DNA of 36,064 bases from Actinomadura soli (GTDB taxonomy: Bacteria > Actinomycetota > Actinomycetes > Streptosporangiales > Streptosporangiaceae): positions 1-36,064 of the forward strand of contig NZ_VCKW01000060.1 in assembly GCF_005889715.1 (NCBI RefSeq), read 5' to 3'. Shown here piece after piece: positions 1-8,319 of this stretch. Below the pieces are notes generated by a model that made no database searches, had not been told where the DNA came from, and worked only from the letters and a program-made list of their open reading frames with translations. Numbering within the stretch: position 1 is the stretch's first letter; each line of letters starts with the position of its first letter. The position numbers were made by a program, and so were the translations under genes.

Positions 1-1
1 G

Positions 2-508
2 GGGCTGACACTCCGTACGGACGCGACCGGCGGCGCGTCCCTCGTCCGGGTCGACCCCGGCGAGCCCGACCCGGTGACGACCGGCTCGGACGTGGCCCGC
101 AGGAGCCAGCCGCGCGAGGTCCCGCTGCACACCCCGGCGCCGGACGCGGGGAAGCTCCGCGTCGCCGTCAGCCGCACCCGCCCGCCCGAGTTCGTCCGGT
201 TGCTGGCCGAAAGCCTCGACCTGGACGTGGAACTGGTGCCGATCGGGTCGGCGGGGGCCAAGATCTCCGCGGTGCTGCTCGGCGAGGTCGACGCCTACGT
301 GCACGCCGGCGGCCAGTACGAATGGGACTCGGCCGCCCCGGCGGCGGTGGCGCTCGCCGCGGGCGCCCACGCGTCCCGGGTGGACGGGGCCGCGCTGGAG
401 TACAACCGGGAGGACCCCCGGTTGCCGGATATCCTGGTGTGCCACCCTGTGTCGGCGCCGACGCTGCTGACCGGCATCCGGGACGTGCGCGGCGCCCTGC
501 CCGACTGA
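2..508 (+). CDS. cysQ: 3'(2'),5'-bisphosphate nucleotidase CysQ, C-terminal part (truncated by window edge)
   Basis: The reading frame is open from base 2, so only the last 168 residues are present. CysQ belongs to the inositol-monophosphatase superfamily and converts PAP, the by-product of PAPS-dependent sulfation, to AMP and phosphate with Mg2+. The visible superfamily signature is WDSAAP at bases 323-340, the second metal-binding motif, preceded by a glycine-rich strand (VPIGSAGAKISAVLLGEVDA) usual for the C-terminal half. The internal GTG at 74 is not needed as a start because homology-like sequence continues upstream of it. It lies 151 bases before cysD, the common actinobacterial order. 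Its role here is probably to remove PAP made by the two sulfotransferases in the window. Identification is by motif and context; the first metal site is outside the window. Confidence 0.85.
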   Translation, partial: GLTLRTDATGGASLVRVDPGEPDPVTTGSDVARRSQPREVPLHTPAPDAGKLRVAVSRTRPPEFVRLLAESLDLDVELVPIGSAGAKISAVLLGEVDAYVHAGGQYEWDSAAPAAVALAAGAHASRVDGAALEYNREDPRLPDILVCHPVSAPTLLTGIRDVRGALPD

Positions 509-592
509 CCCGCACGCCGGTCCCGCCCTGCGGAAACCCTCGAAAGGGCCTCCGGCAAGGCGGGATTGATCAGCGGCGTGCCGGCGTTCGAT

Positions 593-622
593 CCGGTGTG
601 GCCTCGTCCCGTCGGCCACCGG
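593..622 (+). promoter_or_regulatory. Hairpin in the cysQ-cysD gap
   Basis: Inside the 151-base gap, GTGGCC at 598-603 can pair with GGCCAC at 614-619, and the CCGG flanks extend the pairing with a one-base offset. It could be a weak terminator for cysQ or a leader structure for cysD. No clear -10/-35 pair was found in this gap. Confidence 0.25.
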
Positions 623-659
623 TGCATCTGCCACAACAGCGTGAAAAGAGCCCTAGACC

Positions 660-1577
660 ATGCAGCGTTGCGACTATCTGCTGTCCCAGTTGGACGTCCT
701 TGAGGCCGAGTCGATCCACATCTTCCGGGAGGTGGCGGCCGAGTTCGAGCGGCCGGTGCTGCTGTTCTCGGGCGGCAAGGACAGCATCGTGATGCTGCGG
801 CTGGCGCAGAAGGCGTTCTGGCCCGCCCCGATCCCGTTCCCGGTGATGCACGTCGACACCGGGCACAACTTCCCCGAGGTGATCGAATTCCGCGACCGCA
901 GGGTCGCCGACCTCGGCATCAGGCTGGTCGTCGCGTCCGTGCAGGACGCGATCGACAGCGGCCGGGTGGTGGAGGAGAAGGGGCGCCGCGCGTCCCGGAA
1001 CCGTTTGCAGACGACGGCGCTGCTGGACGCCATCGAGGAGCACCGGTTCGACGCGGCGTTCGGCGGGGCGCGCCGCGACGAGGAGAAGGCGCGCGCGAAG
1101 GAGCGGGTGGTGTCGTTCCGGGACGAGTTCGGGCAGTGGGACCCGAAGAACCAGCGCCCGGAGCTGTGGAACCTGTTCAACACCAAGATCGTCCAGGGTG
1201 AGCATGTGCGGGTGTTCCCGCTGTCGAACTGGACGGAGCTGGACATCTGGGACTATGTCCGCCGGGAGGAGCTGGAGCTCCCGCCGATCTACTTCGCGCA
1301 CACCCGCCGCGTGTTCGAGCGCGACGGCCTCCTGCTGGACGCGGAGACCGGGTTCGCGAACCGCGGCGAGGACGAGCCGGAGTTCGAGGCGACCGTCCGG
1401 TACCGGACGGTCGGCGACGCGTCCTGCACCGGCGCGGTGAAGTCGTCCGCCGCGACGCTGGACGAGGTGATCGAGGAGATCGCGGCCACGCGGATCACCG
1501 AGCGCGGCCAGACCCGCGCCGATGACCGCACCAGCGAGGCCGCGATGGAGGACCGCAAGAAGGAGGGCTACTTCTAA
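660..1577 (+). CDS. cysD: Sulfate adenylyltransferase subunit 2 (CysD)
   Basis: Catalytic subunit of heterodimeric ATP sulfurylase, which makes adenosine 5'-phosphosulfate (APS) and pyrophosphate from ATP and sulfate in the cytoplasm. The protein has 305 residues, the normal family length. The PP-loop SGGKDS is at residues 37-42, followed by HVDTGHNFPEV and the family motif GGARRDEEKARAKER near the middle; the C-terminus ends in DRKKEGYF, as CysD proteins do. The ATG at 660 fits the family N-terminus. The stop codon overlaps the cysN start by one base (TAATG), so the two subunits should be made in step by translational coupling. No reductase gene follows, so in this window the APS appears destined for PAPS and sulfation, although supply to cysteine synthesis elsewhere cannot be excluded. 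Confidence 0.96.
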   Translation: MQRCDYLLSQLDVLEAESIHIFREVAAEFERPVLLFSGGKDSIVMLRLAQKAFWPAPIPFPVMHVDTGHNFPEVIEFRDRRVADLGIRLVVASVQDAIDSGRVVEEKGRRASRNRLQTTALLDAIEEHRFDAAFGGARRDEEKARAKERVVSFRDEFGQWDPKNQRPELWNLFNTKIVQGEHVRVFPLSNWTELDIWDYVRREELELPPIYFAHTRRVFERDGLLLDAETGFANRGEDEPEFEATVRYRTVGDASCTGAVKSSAATLDEVIEEIAATRITERGQTRADDRTSEAAMEDRKKEGYF

Positions 1578-2884
1578 TGGCCGGAACCGAGCCCGCGCTG
1601 GGCCCTTCCACGAAAAAGAGCATGGACCTCCTGCGGTTCGCGACCGCCGGCAGCGTCGACGACGGCAAGTCCACGCTGATCGGGCGGCTGCTGTTCGACT
1701 CCAAGTCGATCTTCGAGGACCAGCTGGAGTCGGTGGAGAAGACGAGCGCCGACCGCGGCGAGGAGTACACGAACCTCGCGCTGCTGACCGACGGGCTGCG
1801 CGCCGAGCGGGAGCAGGGCATCACGATCGACGTGGCGTACCGCTACTTCGCGACGCCGCGCCGCAAGTTCATCATCGCCGACACGCCGGGCCATGTTCAG
1901 TACACGCGCAACATGGTGACGGGCGCGTCGACCGCCGACCTGGCGATCATCCTGGTGGACGCCCGCAAGGGCATCCTGGAGCAGTCGCGGCGGCACGCGT
2001 TCCTGACCACGCTGCTGCAGGTCCCGCACCTCGTCGTGGCGATCAACAAGATGGACCTGGTCGAGTACGACCAGGGCGTCTACGAGCGGATCGTGGACGA
2101 GTTCACCGCCTTCGCCTCCAAGCTGGAGGTGACGGACATGACGTTCATCCCGATCTCGGCGCTGCACGGCGACAACGTCGTCCAGCGGAGCGTGAACATG
2201 CCGTGGTACGAGGGGTCGTCGCTGCTGCACCACCTGGAGCACGTGCACATCGCGTCCGACCGGAACCTGATCGACGTGCGGTTCCCGGTGCAGTACGTGA
2301 TCCGCCCGCACGCGTCCACCGACCCCGAGCTGCACGACTACCGGGGCTACGCGGGGCAGGTCGCGGGCGGCGTGCTCAAGCCGGGCGACGAGGTGGTGCA
2401 CCTGCCGTCCGGGCTGACCACGACGATCACGCACATCGACGGGCCGCGCGGGCCGGTCGACGAGGCGTACGCGCCGATGTCGGTCACGCTGCGGCTCGCC
2501 GACGACATCGACATCTCCCGCGGCGACATGATCGCGCGCCCGCACAACCGGCCCGAGGTCGCGCAGGACCTCGACGCCATGGTGTGCTGGATGACCCCCG
2601 ACCGCCCCCTCGCCCCCCGGTCCAAGCTGATCATCAAGCACACGACGCGGACCGCGCGGGCGCTGGTGAAGGACCTGCACTACCGCCTGGACGTCAACAC
2701 GCTCCACCGCGACGACCAGGCCGGGGCGCTGGAGCTGAACGAGATCGGCCGCGTCTCCCTCCGGGTCACGCAGCCGCTGTTCGTCGACGACTACGGCCGC
2801 AACCGGCTCACCGGCGGGTTCATCCTCATCGACGAGGCCACCAACAACACCGTCGGGGCGGGCATGATCACCGGCACCCGTTAG
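1577..2884 (+). CDS. cysN: Sulfate adenylyltransferase subunit 1, GTPase (CysN)
   Basis: Regulatory GTPase subunit of ATP sulfurylase; GTP hydrolysis drives the unfavourable formation of APS. The 435 residues hold an EF-Tu-like G domain with Walker A GSVDDGKST at residues 25-33, the switch II motif DTPGH near residue 100 and NKMD near residue 155, then the beta-barrel domains. The length matches stand-alone CysN: there is no C-terminal APS kinase as in CysNC fusions. The missing kinase step is supplied by the separate fused protein encoded at 19734-21275. The ATG overlaps the cysD stop. A GC-rich hairpin follows the stop codon. Confidence 0.96.
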   Translation: MAGTEPALGPSTKKSMDLLRFATAGSVDDGKSTLIGRLLFDSKSIFEDQLESVEKTSADRGEEYTNLALLTDGLRAEREQGITIDVAYRYFATPRRKFIIADTPGHVQYTRNMVTGASTADLAIILVDARKGILEQSRRHAFLTTLLQVPHLVVAINKMDLVEYDQGVYERIVDEFTAFASKLEVTDMTFIPISALHGDNVVQRSVNMPWYEGSSLLHHLEHVHIASDRNLIDVRFPVQYVIRPHASTDPELHDYRGYAGQVAGGVLKPGDEVVHLPSGLTTTITHIDGPRGPVDEAYAPMSVTLRLADDIDISRGDMIARPHNRPEVAQDLDAMVCWMTPDRPLAPRSKLIIKHTTRTARALVKDLHYRLDVNTLHRDDQAGALELNEIGRVSLRVTQPLFVDDYGRNRLTGGFILIDEATNNTVGAGMITGTR

Positions 2885-2889
2885 GCGGG

Positions 2890-2909
2890 GCGGCTCCCCC
2901 GGGTGCCGC
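2890..2909 (+). terminator. Possible terminator after cysN
   Basis: GCGGC (2890-2894) pairs with GCCGC (905-909 of the same kilobase), with CCC/GGG pairing inside and one T-T mismatch. There is no T-run, which is common in actinobacteria. It starts six bases after the cysN stop. Confidence 0.35.
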
Positions 2910-3006
2910 TTCGCAAAGCCGACGCATCACACCGAACCGGGTCACATCGCCCGTCGAGGTGCGGAACAATGGGCTCCCACCACCCCGAACCTGTGAGGTC
3001 GAGCCG

Positions 3007-3048
3007 ATGACGCATGTCCCCCCACCGGAGCGCGGACATGTCCGCTGA
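3007..3048 (+). other. Possible 13-codon leader ORF overlapping the sulfotransferase start
   Basis: ATG at 3007 is preceded by GAGGT about seven bases upstream and opens a 13-codon frame (MTHVPPPERGHVR) that ends in TGA at 3046-3048, ten bases past the preferred sulfotransferase start at 3038. It could couple translation to the next gene. The frame is short enough to occur by chance. Confidence 0.2.
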
Positions 3049-4039
3049 GCCCGCGGCCGAGACCGCGGACCGGCCCGCCGACCGGACGGAACCGCCCCGC
3101 GTCCTGTACCTCGGCGGCCTCGGCCGCAGCGGCACCACGCTGGTCGAGCGCCTGCTCGGTGAGCTGCCCGGCGCGATGGCGCTCGGCGAGGTCATCCACC
3201 TGTGGGAGCGCGGCGTCCACGCGGGGGAGCGGTGCGGCTGCGGCGTCCCGTTCGGCGAGTGCCCGGTGTGGCGGCGCGCCGGGGAGGCGGCGTTCGGCGG
3301 CTGGGACGTGCTCGACCTGGACCGGCTCGCGGAACTGCGCGCCGCGGTGGACCGTACCCGCTACATCCCCGCCCTCGCCCGCGACCGGCTCCCCGCCGAC
3401 CGGGCGGCGCTCGTCGCCGAGTACGTCGACCACTACCTGCGGTTGTACCGCGCCGTCGCCGCGGAGTCCGGCGCGACCGTCCTGATCGACTCCAGCAAGC
3501 AGGCGTCGCTCGCGTTCTGCCTGCGCTGGGCGGCGCGCAGCGGTCGCCTCGACCTGCGGGTCCTGCACGTGGTGCGCGACAGCCGCGGCGTGGCCTACTC
3601 GTGGACGCGCCAGGTGCGGCGCCCGGAGGCCGACGCGGGCGGCGAGGAGTACATGACCCAGTGGTCGCCGCCGCGCACCGCCGTCCACTGGAACGCCGAG
3701 AACGGCGCCTACCAGCTCCTCGCCCGGCGGGGCGTGCGGGTGCGGCGGATGCGCTACGAGGACTTCGTGGCCGATCCGCGCGCCCGGCTGCGCGACATCG
3801 CCCGGTTCGCGGGCCTGCCCGCCGACGACGTGGCGCTGGCCTTCGTCGGCGACGGCTGCGCGGAGCTGACCGCCAACCACACCGCGTCCGGCAACCCGAT
3901 GCGCTTCCGCACCGGGCCCATCGACGTCCGGTCCGACGACCGGTGGCGGACCGCGCTCCCGTCCGCGGACCAGCGCAGGGTCACCGCCATGACCCTGCCG
4001 CTGCTGCGCCACTACAGCTACCTCGGAGGCGACGCATGA
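3038..4039 (+). CDS. PAPS-dependent sulfotransferase (Sulfotransfer_3-like)
   Basis: Transfers the sulfuryl group from PAPS to an acceptor, most likely a glycan here. The 5'-phosphosulfate-binding loop GRSGTT is at residues 29-34 and the 3'-phosphate-binding stretch VVRDSRGVAYSW is around 178-189. Three cysteines in CGCGVPFGEC (residues 66-75), followed by VW, are typical of a bacterial carbohydrate-type sulfotransferase clade. I chose ATG 3038 because GGAG lies seven bases upstream; ATG 3014 in the same frame would add eight residues. The stop overlaps the next ATG (ATGA), giving a coupled trio with two glycosyltransferases. It follows cysN by about 150 bases. The acceptor cannot be told from sequence. 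It belongs to a different subfamily from the sulfotransferase at 7444-8319. Confidence 0.88.
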   Translation: MSAEPAAETADRPADRTEPPRVLYLGGLGRSGTTLVERLLGELPGAMALGEVIHLWERGVHAGERCGCGVPFGECPVWRRAGEAAFGGWDVLDLDRLAELRAAVDRTRYIPALARDRLPADRAALVAEYVDHYLRLYRAVAAESGATVLIDSSKQASLAFCLRWAARSGRLDLRVLHVVRDSRGVAYSWTRQVRRPEADAGGEEYMTQWSPPRTAVHWNAENGAYQLLARRGVRVRRMRYEDFVADPRARLRDIARFAGLPADDVALAFVGDGCAELTANHTASGNPMRFRTGPIDVRSDDRWRTALPSADQRRVTAMTLPLLRHYSYLGGDA

Positions 4040-4974
4040 CGCGGGAGCGGGACGGGCATCCGTCCGTCGGCGTGGTGATCCCCACGCACAACCGTCCGGA
4101 GCTGCTGCGCGCGGCGCTGGACGCCGTCCTGGCCCAGGACTATCCGGGCGAGCTGCGGGTCGCGGTCGTGTACGACCGCGCCGAGCCCGACCCGTCGCTC
4201 GCGGACGTGCCCGGCGCGGACGGCCGCGTCACCGTCGTCACCAACGACCGCACACCGGGCCTGGCGGGGGCGCGCAACACCGGCATCCTCGCGCTGGACA
4301 CCGAGCTCGTGGCGTTCTGCGACGACGACGACCAATGGCTGCCGGAGAAGCTGGCCGCGCAGACCGCCGCGCTCACCGGCCGGCCGGACGCGGTGCTGGC
4401 GAGCTGCGGCATCCTCGTGGAGTTCCGCGGCGGCGGCAACGCCCGCCTCGCGGGCGCCACGGAGGTGACGCACGCCGACCTCGTCCGGTCCCGGATGGTG
4501 ATGGTGCACTCGTCCACGTACCTGGCGCGCCGCGCGGCGCTGACCGGCCCGGACGGGATCGGGCTGGTGGACGAGACCATCCCGGCGGGCCAGAACGAGG
4601 ACTGGGACTTCGCGCTGCGCGCCGCCCGGCGGCACCCGATCGTGAACGTCGACCGTCCGCTGGTGCGGGTGCTGTGGGGCCGGACGTCGCTGTTCGCGGG
4701 CGAGTACGCCACCAAGATCGACGGGCTGCGGTGGATGCTGCGGCACCATCCGGAGCTGGCCGCGGACCCGGTCGGATCGGCCCGCGTCTACGCCCAGATA
4801 GCGTTCTGGAGCGCGGGGCTCGGCCACCGCCGGGAGGCGCTGAGCTGGTCGCGGCGGGCGCTGCGCGCCAACTGGCGGGAGCGGCGCGTGCCGTTCGCGC
4901 TGGCGGTCGCGTCCGGGCTCGTCTCCGACGAGCGGGTGCTGCGGACCCTGCACTCGCGGGGGCACGGCATATGA
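4036..4974 (+). CDS. Family 2 glycosyltransferase
   Basis: A 312-residue cytoplasmic GT-A enzyme that should add a sugar from a nucleotide-sugar to a growing lipid-linked glycan. The N-terminal VGVVIPTHNRPELLRAALD is the GT2 nucleotide-binding strand and helix, GLAGARNTG is the second conserved block, and the acidic run DDDDQW starts at residue 96 (the metal-binding DxD region). QNEDWDFALR near residue 187 supplies the ED motif of the catalytic base. There are no membrane segments. The ATG at 4036 has GGAGG seven bases upstream and overlaps the sulfotransferase stop; the stop overlaps the next gene's ATG. Donor and acceptor sugars are not predictable. Confidence 0.9.
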   Translation: MTRERDGHPSVGVVIPTHNRPELLRAALDAVLAQDYPGELRVAVVYDRAEPDPSLADVPGADGRVTVVTNDRTPGLAGARNTGILALDTELVAFCDDDDQWLPEKLAAQTAALTGRPDAVLASCGILVEFRGGGNARLAGATEVTHADLVRSRMVMVHSSTYLARRAALTGPDGIGLVDETIPAGQNEDWDFALRAARRHPIVNVDRPLVRVLWGRTSLFAGEYATKIDGLRWMLRHHPELAADPVGSARVYAQIAFWSAGLGHRREALSWSRRALRANWRERRVPFALAVASGLVSDERVLRTLHSRGHGI

Positions 4975-5786
4975 CGACCGAGTCCGCGGCCGGTTCCGCA
5001 ACCGAGGGCCCGGCGCCGGGCGGCACGTCGCGCATCGTGCTGCGCGGTGTGCCGTTCGACGCGCTGACCGAGGCGCAGGTGGTCGAGCATGTCGCCGCCG
5101 GCCTCGCGCGCGGCGCGGGCGGCCACCTGGTGACGCCGAACATCGACATCGTGCGGCAGGCCCGGCGGGACGCGGAGGCGCGGTCGCTCGTCACCGGCGC
5201 CGGCCTCGTCGTCGCCGACGGGACGCCGATCCTGTGGGGCGCGCGGCTCGCCCGCCGCCCGCTGCCCGCGCGCGTCACCGGGGCGTCCCTCATCTGGACG
5301 CTGAGCGAGGCGATGGCGCGCGACGGCCGGTCCATCTACCTGCTCGGCGGGGGCGCGCCTGGCGTCCCGGAACGTGCCGGTGAGGTCCTCGCCGAGCGGT
5401 ATCCGGGGCTGCGCGTCGCGGGGGCGTCCGCGCCGCCGATGGGCTTCGACCGGGACGAACGCCAGGTCGCCGCGGTCGCCGCCGACCTCGCGGCGGCCAA
5501 GCCGGACCTGGTGTTCGTCGGCCTCGGGTTCCCCCGCCAGGACCGGCTCATCACCGTCCTGCGGCCCGCGCTGCCCGGCGCGTGGTTCGTGGGGTGCGGC
5601 GCGGCGATCCCGTTCGCGGCGGGCGAGATGGAACGTGCCCCGGAGTGGATGCAGCGGGCGGGCCTGGAGTGGCTGCACCGGCTGGTGGGCGAGCCCCGCC
5701 GCCTGTTCGGCCGCTACATCCTGCACGACCTCCCGTTCGCGGCGCGGTTCCTCACCGGCTGCGCGCTGGACCGTCTCCGCCGCTAG
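4971..5786 (+). CDS. WecG/TagA/CpsF family (GT26) glycosyltransferase
   Basis: The 271-residue protein matches the GT26 family, whose members transfer ManNAc or ManNAcA to undecaprenyl-diphosphate-linked GlcNAc in teichoic acid, enterobacterial common antigen and capsule pathways. Visible blocks are HLVTPNIDIVRQARRD, VADGTPILWGARL, the glycine-rich YLLGGGAPGVPE, VFVGLGFPRQD, and the C-terminal EWLHRLVGEPRRLFGRYI, the last a family hallmark needed for membrane association. The start overlaps the GT2 stop (ATGA). The first 20 or so residues are a low-complexity extension. It is the last gene of the plus-strand trio and converges on the flippase gene with only 20 bases between stops. It implies a lipid-linked polymer, but the sugar is unknown. 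Confidence 0.92.
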   Translation: MTTESAAGSATEGPAPGGTSRIVLRGVPFDALTEAQVVEHVAAGLARGAGGHLVTPNIDIVRQARRDAEARSLVTGAGLVVADGTPILWGARLARRPLPARVTGASLIWTLSEAMARDGRSIYLLGGGAPGVPERAGEVLAERYPGLRVAGASAPPMGFDRDERQVAAVAADLAAAKPDLVFVGLGFPRQDRLITVLRPALPGAWFVGCGAAIPFAAGEMERAPEWMQRAGLEWLHRLVGEPRRLFGRYILHDLPFAARFLTGCALDRLRR

Positions 5787-5806
5787 CCGGTGCCCGGCCC
5801 GGCCGG

Positions 5807-7447
5807 TCAGCGGCGGTGGCGACCGCCGCCGCGACCGCCGCGACCGTGACCGCCGCCGCCGCGGCCACCGCGGCGCAGGATCGAGCGCGCCGCCTCGTCC
5901 AGGCGCAGCGGGCGGCGCAGGAGGTAGCAGCCCGCGACGTACCCGGCGGTGCCGATCGCGGCGGCCGCGGCCAGCTCCGGCAGCCCGTCGCCCGCCGTCA
6001 GCCGCACGACCAGCGGGATCGCGCCGAAGCAGACGCCCGCCAGCGCCGCGGCCGCCAGGGAGCCCCGGCCGAACGGGTGCAGGCCCAGTTTCATCCGGAG
6101 CTGCAGCAGCGGGACGACGTTGCGGGCCAGCAGCGCGGCGCCGTTGCCGAGCGCCGCCCCCATGATCCCGATGTGCGGGATGAGCAGCACGCTGACGCAG
6201 ACGTTCACGCCGAGCGCGAGCACGATGTTCGCGAGGTTCCAGGTGGTCTTGCCCGCCATCATCAGGACGACCTCGACCATGCCCGTCCCCGCGCGGAGCA
6301 GCATCGCGACCGCCAGCACCACGATCACCGGGGCGCCGTCGTGGTAGCCCTGCCCGAACAGCCGCAGCAGCTGCTCGGCGAACAGCACCGCGAGCAGGAA
6401 CAGCGGCCAGTTGGCCAGCATCAGCCAGCTCGTGGCGGTCTGGTAGAGGGTGTTGGCCGAGCGGCGGTCGTCGTGCGCGAGCACCTCGGAGAGCTGCGGC
6501 TGGACCGCCTGCGAGATGGCCTGGTTGGCGAGCTGCCCGACGACCCGCAGCCGCGACGCCGCGGTGTAGATCGCCGCGTCGCGCGCGCCGAGCATCGACG
6601 CGACCAGCAGGATGTCCATGCGCTGCAGCATGATCTGGGTGATGCCGGCGAGCCCGCGCGGCAGCGCGTAGCTCCAGAACCGGCGGCCGAGGTCCGGCGG
6701 GACGTCCGGGGCGGCTCCGCCGGCCGGTGCGGTGCGCCGGACCATAGCGACCATCGCGAGGACGGCCAGCACCGCCGCGGGCAGGTACGGCCCGACCCAA
6801 GCGACCGCGATGAGCCCGGACGCCCCGGCGGCCGCCACCGCGCCGACCGCGGCGAGCTGCGCCAGCGGGCGGCCGATGTTCTCGATCAGCACCGCCGGCC
6901 GCATCCGCCGGAACCCCTGCGTCGCCGCCAGCGACCCCGCCGACAGGTTCATCACCGGCAGGAACACCGCCAGCACCCGCAGGTAGGTCACGCCGTCGCC
7001 GGAGTCGCCGTGGACCATCGCCTCGGCCACCCACGGCGCCGCCGCGAAGAGCGCGACGCCGAGCACCGCGGAGAACAGCACCATCGGCCGCAGCGCCAGC
7101 CGGACGAGCGGACCGATCCACTCGGTGCGGCCGAGCGAGCGGAACCGGGCGATGAAGTACACCAGGCTCGTCTGCGTCCCGAGCTCGCAGACCGCGCCGA
7201 CCAGCAGGAACGCCGAGGTCGCGGCGAAGAGGATGCCCGCCTCGTCCTGGGAGAACGCGTTGGTGATGACGGCCACGACGACAAGCTGGGCGAGCGCCGA
7301 GATCGCCGCGCCCGCGATGTTCAGCGCGCCGCCGCGGGCGAGCGAGCCGACATCGGACCCCTTCGATCCCGCCCCCGCTCCCGAGCCCGAGCCCGGGGCC
7401 GCTTCCGGGCCGCGGGAACCGTCCGCGCCGGTCGTGGGCGCGCTCAC
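5807..7447 (-). CDS. Wzx-like polysaccharide flippase (MOP superfamily) with RG-rich tail
   Basis: A polytopic membrane protein of 546 residues, fitting the MATE/MurJ/Wzx superfamily that flips lipid-linked glycans across the membrane. After a Gly/Ala/Ser-rich cytoplasmic start (about 40 residues), the first helix region is GGALNIAGAAISALAQLVVV, and about 12-14 hydrophobic segments follow, with LPRGLAGITQIMLQRMDILL in the middle, a typical Wzx block. The last roughly 20 residues are almost only R, G and H. The GTG at 7447 overlaps the sulfotransferase stop (GTGA) and defines the start; longer open sequence upstream lies inside the sulfotransferase gene in another frame. It is the last gene of the minus-strand polymer operon. 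Substrate specificity is not predictable. Confidence 0.88.
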   Translation of the reverse strand: MSAPTTGADGSRGPEAAPGSGSGAGAGSKGSDVGSLARGGALNIAGAAISALAQLVVVAVITNAFSQDEAGILFAATSAFLLVGAVCELGTQTSLVYFIARFRSLGRTEWIGPLVRLALRPMVLFSAVLGVALFAAAPWVAEAMVHGDSGDGVTYLRVLAVFLPVMNLSAGSLAATQGFRRMRPAVLIENIGRPLAQLAAVGAVAAAGASGLIAVAWVGPYLPAAVLAVLAMVAMVRRTAPAGGAAPDVPPDLGRRFWSYALPRGLAGITQIMLQRMDILLVASMLGARDAAIYTAASRLRVVGQLANQAISQAVQPQLSEVLAHDDRRSANTLYQTATSWLMLANWPLFLLAVLFAEQLLRLFGQGYHDGAPVIVVLAVAMLLRAGTGMVEVVLMMAGKTTWNLANIVLALGVNVCVSVLLIPHIGIMGAALGNGAALLARNVVPLLQLRMKLGLHPFGRGSLAAAALAGVCFGAIPLVVRLTAGDGLPELAAAAAIGTAGYVAGCYLLRRPLRLDEAARSILRRGGRGGGGHGRGGRGGGRHRR

Positions 7448-8319
7448 CGGCGCCAGGACGGGGTGCGGCCGAGCCACCCCGCCAGCCGCTCGTCGTACGG
7501 GCGGAAGTGCTCGTCGAGGCGCGCGCGCAGCTCGTCCGGCAGCGGCGAGCGGCTGCGGGCGTTGTGCCGCTCGAACACCGGGGAGCCGAGCGGCGGGACG
7601 CCGAGGAAGTCCAGGACGCCCTTGTACACGGTCTCCGGCTCGGTGAAGAACTCGTGGCTGTCCACGACGAGGAGGCGGTCGCGGCCGACGAGCTTCTCCA
7701 GCCGCTCGATCTGCTCGATGTACCGGCTCCGCGCGAGGTAGGCGTTGTGCTGGAGGGCGTGGCTCGTCGCGGACGGGTCGGCCGCGAGGCGCTCCGCCTC
7801 GCCCGCCAGCCGCTCCTCCTCCAGCTCGACCGCCCGCTCGAACGGCTCGGTCTCGAAGCCGCGCCCCAGCTCGTGGGAGTGCGCCGAGTACGCGCGCTCC
7901 ACCGGGTCGCGCACGAGCATCAGCAGCTTCACCTCCGGCAGGTCGGCGGCGATCCGCGCCCCCGCCAGCGGGTGGAACCCGTAGTACGGCGACGACTCGA
8001 ACGCCAGCGGCTTCACCCCGTGCCGGCGCTCGACGCGCGCGGCCGTCGTCCGCAGCGGGAAATGCCCCTGGTACCAGGCGGGGCCCTTGCCGTAGCCGGT
8101 GTCGAAGTAGTGGACGCCCTTGTGCCACAGGGCCTTGAGCAGCGCCGGGTGCTGGCTGAGCGTCCGGTACATCGACGTCGTGCCGCAGCGCTGCCCGCCG
8201 ACGATGAGGAATCCGGGCAGCATGCGGGCGCGGTGGGTGACCTTGCCCGCGGTGACGGCGGTGGCCTGGGCGAGCCGCTTGTGCCCGGGGGGACGCGCTG
8301 CCTGGTGCTTGTCAGCCAT
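7444..8319 (-). CDS. PAPS-dependent sulfotransferase (Sulfotransfer_1 / NodH-HS type)
   Basis: A 291-residue protein resembling bacterial and heparan-sulfate-type carbohydrate sulfotransferases. The 5'-phosphosulfate loop is in FLIVGGQRCGTTSMY (GGQRCGTT at 41-48) and the 3'-phosphate motif is LVRDPVERAYSAH (135-147), a near-perfect match to the family consensus. KGVHYFDTGYGKGPAWYQGHF between them resembles the substrate-side loop seen in the family. There is no signal peptide or membrane helix, so it should act on a cytoplasmic, probably lipid-linked, acceptor before export. ATG 8319 is preceded by AAGGA and overlaps the kinase gene by eight bases; its stop overlaps the flippase start. Sequence distance from the sulfotransferase at 3038-4039 suggests sulfation of two different positions or sugars. 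Confidence 0.92.
   Translation of the reverse strand: MADKHQAARPPGHKRLAQATAVTAGKVTHRARMLPGFLIVGGQRCGTTSMYRTLSQHPALLKALWHKGVHYFDTGYGKGPAWYQGHFPLRTTAARVERRHGVKPLAFESSPYYGFHPLAGARIAADLPEVKLLMLVRDPVERAYSAHSHELGRGFETEPFERAVELEEERLAGEAERLAADPSATSHALQHNAYLARSRYIEQIERLEKLVGRDRLLVVDSHEFFTEPETVYKGVLDFLGVPPLGSPVFERHNARSRSPLPDELRARLDEHFRPYDERLAGWLGRTPSWRR

Noticed and set aside
660..2884. CysDN serving only cysteine synthesis
   Set aside because: Kept as an alternative but not preferred: no reductase genes are in view, while APS kinase, PAP phosphatase and two sulfotransferases are.
4788..7121. Long minus-strand open frame crossing the GT26 gene and the flippase
   Set aside because: It is out of frame with the flippase and antisense to GT26; composition is that of a shadow frame.
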